Of a stretch of 64,000 nucleotides of DNA, positions 1 through 8,732 are shown piece by piece; positions within the stretch are counted from its first letter, which is position 1, and every line of letters begins with the position of its first letter. Made by a program: the position numbers and the translations under genes. The notes under the pieces were generated by a model. That model was given only the letters and a program-made list of their open reading frames with translations. It had not been told where the DNA came from and did no database searches. Source of the stretch: Bog-756 sp963830165 (lineage in GTDB: Bacteria; Actinomycetota; Acidimicrobiia; Acidimicrobiales; RAAP-2); NCBI GenBank assembly GCA_963830165.1, contig CAWHKZ010000005.1:186001-250000 (forward strand), read 5' to 3'.

Positions 1-1
1 G

Positions 2-1342
2 GTGATCGGAAGCATCGTCGGCACCGGCGTGTTCACGATGCCGGCGGTGATCGCCGGTGCCGGCACCATGGGGATCGTCGTGCTCGGCGTGATCGCCGTA
101 GGTGCCATGCTCCTCGCCGTCCTGTTCGGGCAGCTCACCCGGCGGATCCCCAACAGCGACGGCGGGCTCTACGCCTACTCGCGGCACGAGTTCGGCGACT
201 TCGCCGGGTACCTCGTCGGCTGGTGCTACTGGATCCAGTCGTGGGCGGGCAATGCCGCCATCGTCTCGTCATGGGTGTTCTACGTCGACGCCCTGTTCGG
301 ATGGGCCCACGTGTCGGGCATGGCCAACTGGGGCATCGCCATGGTCGGGCTGTGGGTGCCGGCGCTCGTCAACCTGGCGGGAATCCGCCAGATGGCCTGG
401 TTCCAGAACGTCACCGTGGTGCTCAAGTTCCTGCCCCTGCTGTTCGTCGGCATCGTGGGCTGGTTCTTCGTCGAACGGGCCCACTTCGGCCCGTTCAACG
501 CCTCCGGCGGCAGCCTGTACAGCGCCATCGGGATCGCCGCCGGTGTCGCGCTCTTCTCGTTCATCGGCGTGGAGGCGGCCGCCGTCACCGCCAAGCGGGT
601 CAAGAACCCCCGGATCAACGTGGGGCGGGCCTCGGTGTTGGGCACCGCGCTGAGTGCCGTCCTGTACGTCCTGGTGACGGCCGTCGTCATGGGACTGGTC
701 GCCCACCACACGCTGATCAACACGGGCTCCCCGTTCGTCAACGCCTTCGACAGCATGTTCCCCCACTCCTCGTGGGCCGGAAAGTTCATCGCCGGCGTGG
801 CCGTCATCTCGGGCATCGGCGCCCTCAACGGGTGGACCCTGATCGTCACCGAGACGTCCCGGGCCATCGCCCAGGACGACCTGTTCCCCCGACCGTTCGC
901 ATGGACCGACCGTAAGGGAACCGCCTGGTTCGGCATCCTGGTGGGGACGGCACTGCCGTCGCTGCTCATGCTGTGGCGCTACAACACCAGCGCCGGACTG
1001 ACCGTGTTCACCTATCTGGTCGACCTGACGGTGGTGACCGTGGCCATCCCCTACTTCATGTCGGCGATCGCCCAGCTGACCTACCTCGTGTCACGCCGGC
1101 GCAAGGTGCAGGGTTGGCAACTCGCCCGCGACCTGACCGTGGCCGGCGCCAGCGTGCTGTTCTCCATGTGGGTCACGTTCGCATCCGGCTACCAGGTCGT
1201 GTACCAGGCCCTCGTGGTGATCCTGGCCGGACTGATCCTCTACGCCTTCCTCAATGCCCGCCGGCAGCGCCTGGGCGAGTCCGTCGAGCCCGTCGACCTT
1301 CCCGAGGTGGAGTTGTCGCCCGAGCACGCGACCACCGTCTGA
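2..1342 (+). CDS. APC-family basic amino acid permease (arginine/ornithine antiporter-like), 5' end cut off
   Basis: Polytopic inner-membrane transporter of the amino acid-polyamine-organocation family. The first visible residues 'GSIVGTGVF' are the helix-1 signature that normally sits about 15-20 residues inside the protein, so the true start lies left of the window and the GTG at position 2 is probably internal. About 12 hydrophobic segments follow, ending in a short acidic tail. It sits 37 bp before arcA and reads in the same direction as arcA-arcB-arcC, which suggests arginine/ornithine exchange (ArcD role). Substrate is inferred from context; other APC substrates cannot be excluded. Confidence 0.85.
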   Translation: MIGSIVGTGVFTMPAVIAGAGTMGIVVLGVIAVGAMLLAVLFGQLTRRIPNSDGGLYAYSRHEFGDFAGYLVGWCYWIQSWAGNAAIVSSWVFYVDALFGWAHVSGMANWGIAMVGLWVPALVNLAGIRQMAWFQNVTVVLKFLPLLFVGIVGWFFVERAHFGPFNASGGSLYSAIGIAAGVALFSFIGVEAAAVTAKRVKNPRINVGRASVLGTALSAVLYVLVTAVVMGLVAHHTLINTGSPFVNAFDSMFPHSSWAGKFIAGVAVISGIGALNGWTLIVTETSRAIAQDDLFPRPFAWTDRKGTAWFGILVGTALPSLLMLWRYNTSAGLTVFTYLVDLTVVTVAIPYFMSAIAQLTYLVSRRRKVQGWQLARDLTVAGASVLFSMWVTFASGYQVVYQALVVILAGLILYAFLNARRQRLGESVEPVDLPEVELSPEHATTV

Positions 1343-1379
1343 ACCGTCCCTTCCACCAGCCCACCGACCGAGGTACTCC

Positions 1380-2621
1380 ATGCCATTCAGCGTCAACTCC
1401 GAGATCGGCGTCCTCCACGAGGCCATCATCCACCGCCCCGGGCTCGAGCTCTCGCGCCTGACGCCCGAGAACATCACCAGCCTGCTGTTCGACGATGTCA
1501 TGTGGGCGGCCAAGGCCAAGGTGGAGCACGACGGCTTCGCCCAGGCCCTCCGGGACAAGGGGGTGCGGGTCCACTACTACGGCCAGCTGCTCGCCGAGGC
1601 CCTCGAGCTGCCCGAGGGCCGGGCCTTCGTGCTGGACCGCCTGTGCACGCCCCGGATGCTCGGTCGCTCGCTGGTGGACCCGGTGCGCTCCCTGTTCGAG
1701 GACCTCGACGGCGCCTCGTTGGCCGAGTACCTGGTCGGTGGCGTGATCAAGGCCGACCTGCAGCCGCTGCGGGCCAACAGCCTGACGTGGGAGATGCTGC
1801 GGGCGGACGACTTCGTGCTCAGCCCGCTGCCCAATCACCTGTTCCAGCGGGACAACTCCTGCTGGATCTACGGCGGGGTGACCGTCAATCCGATGGCCAT
1901 GCCCGCCCGCCAACGGGAGTCCCTCCACACCCGGGCCATCTACACGTACCACCCGATGTTCGCCTCCAAGGACTTCGTCACCTACTACGGCGGCGACGAC
2001 CACGACCTCCACCCCGCGACCCTGGAGGGCGGCGACGTCCACGTCATCGGCAACGGGTCCGTGCTGATCGGGATGGGCGAGCGGACCACCCCCATGGCCG
2101 TCGAGGCGGTGGCCCGGGCGCTGTTCGCCGCCGGCCAGGCCACCACGGTGGTGGCCATCGAGTTGCCCCACAGCCATGCCTTCATGCACCTCGACACCGT
2201 GATGTCGATGGTCGACCACGACACCTTCGTGCTCTATCCCTTCTTCGACCGCAACCTGCGGAGCTGGACCGTCCAGCCCGTGGACGAACCCGATCGCCTG
2301 GCCGTCACCCTCAACGCCGACCTGTGGCGCACCCTCGCCGAGATCCTCGACGTGGACGAGGTGACCGTCCTGGCCACCGACGAGGACATCCGGGCGGCCG
2401 AGCGGGAGCAGTGGGACGACGGCACCAACTACCTGGCCGTCGCCCCCGGGGTGGTCCTCGGGTACGACCGCAACGTGGCCACCAACACCATGCTCCGCAA
2501 GCACGGCATCGAGGTGGTGACCATCGAGGGCAGCGAGCTCGGGCGGGGGCGGGGCGGGCCACGGTGCATGACCTGCCCGATCGTCCGCGATGCGGCGACG
2601 CCCGTCGAGGCCTCGCCGTGA
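1380..2621 (+). CDS. arcA: Arginine deiminase
   Basis: Hydrolyses L-arginine to citrulline and ammonia, first step of the arginine deiminase pathway, in the cytoplasm. The product has 413 residues, usual for ArcA. Family motifs are all visible: 'FQRDN', 'LEGGD', 'HLDTV' and the C-terminal 'GGPRCMTCPI' with the catalytic Cys at about residue 396. The ATG at 1380 gives the N-terminus 'MPFSVNSEIGVLHEAI', which matches the family; the longer open frame upstream runs through the permease end and is not needed. The stop overlaps the arcB GTG start in GTGA, so translation is probably coupled. Confidence 0.95.
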   Translation: MPFSVNSEIGVLHEAIIHRPGLELSRLTPENITSLLFDDVMWAAKAKVEHDGFAQALRDKGVRVHYYGQLLAEALELPEGRAFVLDRLCTPRMLGRSLVDPVRSLFEDLDGASLAEYLVGGVIKADLQPLRANSLTWEMLRADDFVLSPLPNHLFQRDNSCWIYGGVTVNPMAMPARQRESLHTRAIYTYHPMFASKDFVTYYGGDDHDLHPATLEGGDVHVIGNGSVLIGMGERTTPMAVEAVARALFAAGQATTVVAIELPHSHAFMHLDTVMSMVDHDTFVLYPFFDRNLRSWTVQPVDEPDRLAVTLNADLWRTLAEILDVDEVTVLATDEDIRAAEREQWDDGTNYLAVAPGVVLGYDRNVATNTMLRKHGIEVVTIEGSELGRGRGGPRCMTCPIVRDAATPVEASP

Positions 2622-3619
2622 CCGTCGACCTCCGGGGACGCAGCCTCTGCAAGGAGACCGACGTGACCGGGGAGGAGTTCCTCCACCTCGTCGACCTGGC
2701 CGCCGACCTGCGCTCGCAGAAGCGGGAGGGCCGAGAGCACCCGCGGATGGAGCGGCGGAACATCGCCCTGATCTTCGAGAAGGTCTCCACCCGGACCCGG
2801 GCGGCCTTCGAGGTCGGCGCCCACGACCAGGGCGCCCACGTCACCTACTTCGGGCCCGGCGACACCCACCTCGGCGAGGGGGAGACGGTGAAGGACACGG
2901 CGCGCGTCCTGGGTCGGATGTTCGACGGCATCGAGTTCCGGGGCTTCGCCCAGTCCTCGGTCGAGGACCTGGCCCGCTTCGCGGGTGTGCCGGTGTGGAA
3001 CGGGCTCACCGATCAGTGGCACCCGACCCAGATGCTCGCCGACATCCTGACCATGCGGGACCACTCGGACAAGCCGATCGCGGAGATCTCCTTCTGCTAC
3101 CTGGGCGACGCCCGCAACAACACGGCCAACTCCCTCCTGGTCACCGGGGCGCAACTCGGCATGGACGTCCGGATCGCCGCGCCGGCGGCGCTGCTCCCCT
3201 CGGCCGAGGTCCAGGGGGTCGCCTCCGGTCTGGCGGCCGCATCCGGTGCCCGGATCGGACTCCACCAGGACGTGGCCACGGCCGTCCGCGGGGTCGACTT
3301 CCTCTATACCGACGTCTGGCTGTCGATGGGTGAGCCCGAGTCGGCGTGGGCCGGGCGGATCGAGGAGCTCACCCCCTACCGGGTGGATCGGGCCGTCCTC
3401 GACGGCACCGGGAACCCGGCCACGAAGTTCCTCCACTGCCTGCCCGCGGAGCACACCACGGACACGGCCACGGGCAAGAAGATCCTGGCCGAGTACGGCC
3501 TGTCGGCCATGGAGGTCACCGACGACGTCTTCGAGTCACCGGCATCGGTCGTGTTCGACCAGGCGGAGAACCGTCTCCACACCATCAAGGCGCTCATGGT
3601 CGCCACGGTCGGGGACTGA
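2618..3619 (+). CDS. arcB: Ornithine carbamoyltransferase (catabolic, arc operon)
   Basis: Phosphorolyses citrulline to ornithine and carbamoyl phosphate in the arginine deiminase pathway. The 333-residue product carries the carbamoyl phosphate motif 'STRTR' (57-61), 'DQWHPTQ' and the ornithine/catalytic 'HCLPA' motif. The GTG start overlaps the arcA stop by four bases. Enzymes of this family also act anabolically as ArgF; the position between arcA and arcC argues for the catabolic role here. Confidence 0.94.
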   Translation: MTVDLRGRSLCKETDVTGEEFLHLVDLAADLRSQKREGREHPRMERRNIALIFEKVSTRTRAAFEVGAHDQGAHVTYFGPGDTHLGEGETVKDTARVLGRMFDGIEFRGFAQSSVEDLARFAGVPVWNGLTDQWHPTQMLADILTMRDHSDKPIAEISFCYLGDARNNTANSLLVTGAQLGMDVRIAAPAALLPSAEVQGVASGLAAASGARIGLHQDVATAVRGVDFLYTDVWLSMGEPESAWAGRIEELTPYRVDRAVLDGTGNPATKFLHCLPAEHTTDTATGKKILAEYGLSAMEVTDDVFESPASVVFDQAENRLHTIKALMVATVGD

Positions 3620-3620
3620 C

Positions 3621-4529
3621 GTGCGCCTGGTGGTCGCCGTGGGCGGCAACGCGCTCCTGGAGCGCGGCGAGCGGCCAGAGGCCGAGATCCAGGTGGAGCA
3701 CGCCCTGGAGGCCGTCCGGGCCCTGGCCCCCCTCGCCGCCGACCACGACCTGGTCGTCACCCACGGGAACGGCCCCCAGGTCGGCCTGCTGGCCGTCGAG
3801 AGCACCCGTGACCCCGACCTCACCCATCCGTTCCCCCTCGACGTGCTCGGCGCCCAGACGCAGGGGATGATCGGCTACTTCTTCCTCCAGGCCTTCGAGA
3901 ACGCCGTCCCCGGACGGGAGATCGTGAGTCTGATCTGCCAGACCGAGGTGTCCGCCGACGACCACACGTTCACCGATCCCACCAAGTTCGTCGGACCGGT
4001 CTACTCCGAGGTCGAGGCCCACGCCCTGGCCGGGCGATTCGGCTGGGCGGTCCGACCCGACGGCGACCGCTGGCGTCGGGTCGTGGCGTCGCCGGAGCCG
4101 CACGGGATCGTCGAGCTCGCCACCGTGCGCCATCTGCTCGGCAACGGCGCCGTCGTGATCTGCGAGGGGGGCGGTGGCATCCCGGTCACCCGTGGCGAGG
4201 ACAAGCGGCTGCACGGCGTCGAGGCGGTCATCGACAAGGACCTGACGGCGTCGCTCATGGCCCGCGAGCTCGACGCCGACACGTTGGTCCTCCTGACCGA
4301 TGTCCCCGGGGTGGTGTCCGGCTACGGGACCGAGCACGCCCGGCCCGTCGGCCGGGCCACGACGACCGAACTGCGGGCCCAGCACTTCCCGGCCGGGTCG
4401 ATGGGTCCCAAGATCGAGGCCGCCTGCCGGTTCGTCGAGGCCACCGGCCGCACGGCCAGGATCGGGCGGCTGTCCGATGCCACCGAGGTGCTCGCCGGCC
4501 GAATGGGCACCGAGATCCTTCCGGGTTGA
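3621..4529 (+). CDS. arcC: Carbamate kinase
   Basis: Transfers phosphate from carbamoyl phosphate to ADP, giving ATP, CO2 and ammonia; energy-yielding last step of the arginine deiminase pathway. The 302-residue product belongs to the amino acid kinase fold: 'VVAVGGNALL' at the N-terminus, 'THGNGPQVG', 'EGGGGIPV', 'DKDLTASLMA' and a C-terminal 'AGSMGPKIEAA'. The GTG start lies one base after the arcB stop. All enzymes of the pathway are therefore present in one operon, allowing fermentative ATP formation or acid protection through ammonia release (known pathway roles). Confidence 0.95.
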   Translation: MRLVVAVGGNALLERGERPEAEIQVEHALEAVRALAPLAADHDLVVTHGNGPQVGLLAVESTRDPDLTHPFPLDVLGAQTQGMIGYFFLQAFENAVPGREIVSLICQTEVSADDHTFTDPTKFVGPVYSEVEAHALAGRFGWAVRPDGDRWRRVVASPEPHGIVELATVRHLLGNGAVVICEGGGGIPVTRGEDKRLHGVEAVIDKDLTASLMARELDADTLVLLTDVPGVVSGYGTEHARPVGRATTTELRAQHFPAGSMGPKIEAACRFVEATGRTARIGRLSDATEVLAGRMGTEILPG

Positions 4530-4642
4530 GCCGTCCGCCCGCAGTCGGTTCGATCGGGCTGCAAGGATCGGAGGGTGGACGATCGGGCCCAGGTGGAGCA
4601 GCTCCCGCAGGGCACTCCCGCGCACCGGACTGCCGGTTCCTG

Positions 4643-5107
4643 ATGGCGACCGACCAGGACTGGGACTCCTACGACCGGGCCGTCGTCGACGTCGCCCCGC
4701 CGGGTCGCGTGGCCTTCCGCATCGTGCCCGGGCCGGCCGGCGCCACCGACGACTGGCCGGTCGGGGTCGTGCCGCCGGTCGTGGTGATCACGGCGTGGGA
4801 CCCCGACAGCGTGCGACTCCCCCCGGGGCAGAACCGGGAGCGCGACGCGCACCTCGTCGCCGAACTCGACGCCCGCGGCCTCGTCCACTGGCCGGCCACC
4901 GGTCGGGACCTCGGCACCCCGCACGCCGAGGAGGGCCACGCCGTGTCGGAGCTGTCCGAGGCCGAGGCTGTCACCCTCGGGCGACGGCACGGGCAGGCCG
5001 CCGTCTACGTGTGGACGCCGGACGCATGGATGATCGTCTCGTGCACGGACGATCGGTGCCACGTCCACGGGTGGCGGCTCACCGACGTGCCCGGCCCGAC
5101 CGGTTGA
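4643..5107 (+). CDS. DUF3293 domain protein
   Basis: Predicted cytosolic protein of 154 residues with the DUF3293 pattern: 'VVVITAWDPDS' followed by 'NRERDAHLVAELDARG' and a C-terminal aromatic segment. No biochemical role is established for the family. The frame is open upstream to 4526, overlapping arcC by four bases, but the ATG at 4643 starts where family similarity begins. It may be the last gene of the arc operon (114 bp after arcC), although nothing links its function to arginine. Confidence 0.72.
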   Translation: MATDQDWDSYDRAVVDVAPPGRVAFRIVPGPAGATDDWPVGVVPPVVVITAWDPDSVRLPPGQNRERDAHLVAELDARGLVHWPATGRDLGTPHAEEGHAVSELSEAEAVTLGRRHGQAAVYVWTPDAWMIVSCTDDRCHVHGWRLTDVPGPTG

Positions 5108-5167
5108 ACCCGCCGGTGGCGGCCCACGGCAGGCCCGTCACGGTCAGGCGGGTCGGCGGTGCACCAC

Positions 5168-5605
5168 TCAGAAGACGTGGTCGACCAGCTTGTCGATGCG
5201 GGCCGGAAGCCGGGCGTCGACCTTGGCGGCCTGGGCGGCGGTCAACGTGCCGGCCGACTCGGCCTGGTTGACGGCGGCGTCCGCCGCAGTGGTCAGGGCC
5301 GCCTCGACCGCCGATGCGCTCGAACCGTGGGCCGCCGCCACCTGGGCGATCGAAGCCCCCGCCTTGAGGTCGGCCCTGAGGGCCTGGGGCGTGAGGCCGA
5401 TGGTCGAGGCGCTGACGGTCAGGACCTCCTGGCGGAGGCCCTTGCGATGGGCCCGCAGCCACCGACGGGCGGCGCGGCCCCCGGTGTGGGTCGCATGGGT
5501 CGAGGGAGTGGTGGACGGAGTGGCGGCAGAGGCCACTCCGCCGACGGCCAGGCTCCCCACCAGGATCCCGCCGGCGAGGACGGGTGCGATCAACTTCTTC
5601 ATCAT
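5168..5605 (-). CDS. Small secreted helical protein
   Basis: A 145-residue product with a Sec signal peptide: 'MMKKLIAPVLAGG' followed by a hydrophobic stretch and 'ASA' cleavage site near residue 27. The mature part has a Thr/Ser-rich linker, then a helical region with 'GLTPQALRADLKAGASIAQV' and 'GTLTAAQAAKVDARL', the pattern of small actinobacterial exported proteins of unknown role. The start at 5605 is chosen because GAGGAG lies 5 nt upstream; the open frame extends further but without an RBS. It is transcribed divergently from the GH3 gene. Confidence 0.7.
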   Translation of the reverse strand: MMKKLIAPVLAGGILVGSLAVGGVASAATPSTTPSTHATHTGGRAARRWLRAHRKGLRQEVLTVSASTIGLTPQALRADLKAGASIAQVAAAHGSSASAVEAALTTAADAAVNQAESAGTLTAAQAAKVDARLPARIDKLVDHVF

Positions 5606-5890
5606 GGGTGCTCCTCGGTTTCTGTCGTGTGCAGCCGCTGCATCGCTGCCTCTCCCCCACCTGCACCATGCACGGCCCAGGTGAGGGATCCATGCGCTGG
5701 GTGTGAGGAATCGATGAGGTCGGCGAAGACCCTTCACCGATCATCCCACCTCAGGCGTCACGAACGACCGCGGGGTGTCCCGGCCCCGGTGTGGGGACCC
5801 CTACGATCGGAGCGTGTCCGAACCTGCTGCCAGCGAGAGGCACGTCCCTGGCCGGGCCGGGCCGGGTCGGACCGCACCGGCGTGAGGCCC

Positions 5891-8710
5891 ATGCGACGGG
5901 CCGGGCCCCGATGGCACCCCCTCGCCCTGCAGGCACGGAACGCCGTGGCGACCGCCCTGGCCACCGTCGTCCTCGTCTCCGCCGCGGCTGCGGCCGCGCC
6001 CACGGCGGCCGGCGCGACGACGGGCGCGGCGCCTGCCGCCCCTGCCCCCGGGACCGCCACCGTCCCCACCCCACCGTCCACCGGGCCCACGGCGGGCGCC
6101 GCCGTGGGCCTGCCCACGCCGTCGATCCCGGTGACCGACTGCCCGTGGCTGGCCGAGGCCATGGCTGCGGGCGACCCACCGGCGGAGCTGGCCGACCTGA
6201 CCGTGGAGCGGATGACCCTCGCGGAGAAGCTGGGCGAACTGGTCCTCACCACCTCGGGGGACTACGAGAACGTGAACAGCGGCGTCGCCAGGCTGTGCAT
6301 CCCCTCGCTCACCCTGTCCGACGGTCCCTGGGGCCTGGCCTTCGGCGACACGGGGGTCACCCAACTCCCGGTGCCCCTGGCCATCGGGGCCACCTTCAAC
6401 CGCTCGATCGCCCTGCAGTACGGCGACCTGATCGGTGCCGAGGCCGCCGGCCAGGGCATCGACGTGAGCCAGGGTCCCAATCTCAACATCGACCGGGTGC
6501 CGACCAGCGGGCGGGCCGACGAGTCCTACGGCGAGGACCCGCTCCTCACCTCCGTGCTCGGCACGGCCGACATCGAGGGGATCCAGGCCCGGGGAGTGAT
6601 GGCCCAGGCCAAGCACCTGGCGGTCTACAGCCAGGAGACCAACCGGGGCGCCCTCGACGACGAGGTGCCCGACCGGGCACTCCAGGAGATCTACCTGCCG
6701 CCGTTCAAGGCGGCCGTCACCCAGGCCCACGTCGCCACGCTGATGTGCGCCTACCCGCGCCTCGACGGCACGTTCCAGTGCGAGGACCCGGCCCTCGGCC
6801 TCGCCCTCGATCAGTGGGGCTTCGCCGGATTCGTCCGCTCCGACCTCGGCGCCGTCCACGACGAGCCGGCCGCGCTGGCCTCCGGGGTGGAGCTGTTGAA
6901 GCCCGGTGGCGAGGTCGAGCTGGAGCAGGCGCTGACCGCCGGCAGCCTCTCCCTCGCCACCGTGGACACCGACGTCGAACGGGTCCTGACCGAGATGTTC
7001 GCCTACGGCGTGGTCGGCCGGCCGGCCACCGGCGCGCCGGGGACGCCCGTGGACCCACCGCGGCACGCCCAGTTCGCCCTGACGGCCGCCGAGCAGTCGG
7101 CCGTCCTGCTCAAGAACGCGTCGGGCCTCCTCCCGCTCTCGCCCCGCCACGTCGGCTCGGTGGCGGTGATCGGTGCCGATGCGTTCACCCACCCGGTGAC
7201 CCAGGGCTTCGGGTCGTCCCACGTGGTGCCTCCCTTCACGTCCACCCCCCTGGCCGGCATCGCCGCGGCACTCGCGGGGAAGGCGCGGGTGCGCTACGCG
7301 GACGGCGGGTCGACCACCAAGCACCTGCCCACGGTGCCCACGCGCGACCTGACCCCGCCATCGGGACGGGGCCACGGCCTGCAACTCACCGTCGGTCCGG
7401 CGTCCGGGCCGGGACAGTCGATCTCGACCGTCGATCCCCTCGCCGCGGCGGCCGTCGCGCCCGAGCCCGTGCCCCCCGGCACCCGGGCGGACCAGATCCG
7501 CTCCAACCCGCCCGGGGAGCACCCGCGGCGGTTGCGGGGGAACGATACCGACGCCCGACGACTGACCGGCCTCGATCCGACGGCCCGCGGTGCCTCCAGC
7601 ATCGAACTCCCGGCGGGGTGGTCCGGCTCCAAGGCCTCCTGGTCGGGGTGGCTGACCGTCCCCCGCTCGGGCATGTACACCTTCTCGCTGGCCGGCACGG
7701 GATCGGCCGTCCTGGCCCTCGGCGGCCGTACGGTGGTCAGCGACCTGGTCGCCCACGACGTCGGGACCTGGTCCGGATCGGTCGTGCTCCGGGCCGGGCA
7801 CCGTTACCGCGTGGCCATGCACTGGACGCCGGTGCCCGACGCCATCACCCTCGACATCCCGAGCATCCTCGACCTGGGCATGGCCTACGTCGGCGGGGCG
7901 ATCGCCGATGCGGTGGCCGTCGCCCGGTCGTCGTCGGTGGCCGTGGTGTTCGCCGCCGACTACAGCGCCGAGACCTTCGACCGGCCGGACCTGCTGCTGC
8001 CCGGCGACCAGAACGCCCTCATCTCGGCGGTGGCGGCGGCCAACCCGCACACGGTGGTGGTGCTCAACACCGGCGGCCCGGTGGTGATGCCATGGCTCGA
8101 CCGCGTCGGTGCCGTGATCGAGGACTGGTACCCGGGGGAGGAGGACGGTGCGGCCATCGCCGCCGTGCTGACCGGTGCCGTCGACCCGTCCGGCCACCTG
8201 CCGGTCACGTTCCCCACCAGCATGGCCGCCTCCGCCATCTCGAAGACGTCCCAGTGGCCGGGCATCGGCCTCACGTCGACATACTCCGAGGGACTGCTCG
8301 TCGGCTACCGGTTCGACCACGCCACCGGGACGAAGCCCCTCTTCCCGTTCGGGTTCGGGTTGTCGTACACCACGTTCTCCTTCCGCCGCCTCAGAGTGGC
8401 CCCGACCCCCACCGGCTACGCGGTGTCGGTCCGGATGCGGAACACCGGCCGGCGGTCGGGGACCGACGTGGTCCAGGCCTACCTGACGTTCCCGAAACGG
8501 GCGGGGGAGCCACCCGGCCAGCTGGCGGCGTTCGCTGCCGTCACCCTGGCGCCCGGGACCGCCCGCACGGTCACGTTGACCGTGCCCGCCTCGCAGCTCG
8601 CCACGTTCCAGGCGTCCGGCTGGACCACCGTGCCCGGCACCTACACGATCGGTGTGGGCGACAGCTCTGCGTCACAGCCCACCCACGCCGTGCTCACCGT
8701 CGTGCACTGA
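5891..8710 (+). CDS. Secreted glycoside hydrolase family 3 (beta-glucosidase/xylosidase-like) with PA14 insert
   Basis: A 939-residue exported glycosidase. Order: signal peptide and Ala/Pro/Thr-rich linker (1-75), GH3 TIM barrel (about 85-390) with nucleophile Asp near residue 318 in 'GFVRSDLGAV', start of the alpha/beta sandwich at 'KNASGLLPL' (about 408), a PA14-like domain inserted at about 575-650 ('WSGWLTVPRSGMYTFSL'), sandwich continuation ending at 'FPFGFGLSYT', and a fibronectin III-like domain (about 830-935). PA14 insertion in GH3 is known and often shapes the sugar-binding pocket. Substrate cannot be read from sequence. A GTG at 5882 is an alternative start three codons upstream. 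Confidence 0.9.
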   Translation: MRRAGPRWHPLALQARNAVATALATVVLVSAAAAAAPTAAGATTGAAPAAPAPGTATVPTPPSTGPTAGAAVGLPTPSIPVTDCPWLAEAMAAGDPPAELADLTVERMTLAEKLGELVLTTSGDYENVNSGVARLCIPSLTLSDGPWGLAFGDTGVTQLPVPLAIGATFNRSIALQYGDLIGAEAAGQGIDVSQGPNLNIDRVPTSGRADESYGEDPLLTSVLGTADIEGIQARGVMAQAKHLAVYSQETNRGALDDEVPDRALQEIYLPPFKAAVTQAHVATLMCAYPRLDGTFQCEDPALGLALDQWGFAGFVRSDLGAVHDEPAALASGVELLKPGGEVELEQALTAGSLSLATVDTDVERVLTEMFAYGVVGRPATGAPGTPVDPPRHAQFALTAAEQSAVLLKNASGLLPLSPRHVGSVAVIGADAFTHPVTQGFGSSHVVPPFTSTPLAGIAAALAGKARVRYADGGSTTKHLPTVPTRDLTPPSGRGHGLQLTVGPASGPGQSISTVDPLAAAAVAPEPVPPGTRADQIRSNPPGEHPRRLRGNDTDARRLTGLDPTARGASSIELPAGWSGSKASWSGWLTVPRSGMYTFSLAGTGSAVLALGGRTVVSDLVAHDVGTWSGSVVLRAGHRYRVAMHWTPVPDAITLDIPSILDLGMAYVGGAIADAVAVARSSSVAVVFAADYSAETFDRPDLLLPGDQNALISAVAAANPHTVVVLNTGGPVVMPWLDRVGAVIEDWYPGEEDGAAIAAVLTGAVDPSGHLPVTFPTSMAASAISKTSQWPGIGLTSTYSEGLLVGYRFDHATGTKPLFPFGFGLSYTTFSFRRLRVAPTPTGYAVSVRMRNTGRRSGTDVVQAYLTFPKRAGEPPGQLAAFAAVTLAPGTARTVTLTVPASQLATFQASGWTTVPGTYTIGVGDSSASQPTHAVLTVVH

Positions 8711-8732
8711 CCACCGGCTGGACGACGGCCGG

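Noticed and set aside
5801..8320. Long minus-strand open frame of 839 codons opposite the GH3 gene
   Set aside because: Composition is Gly/Arg/Asp-rich without any domain and it mirrors a well-supported glycosidase; typical antisense frame of a GC-rich codon pattern.
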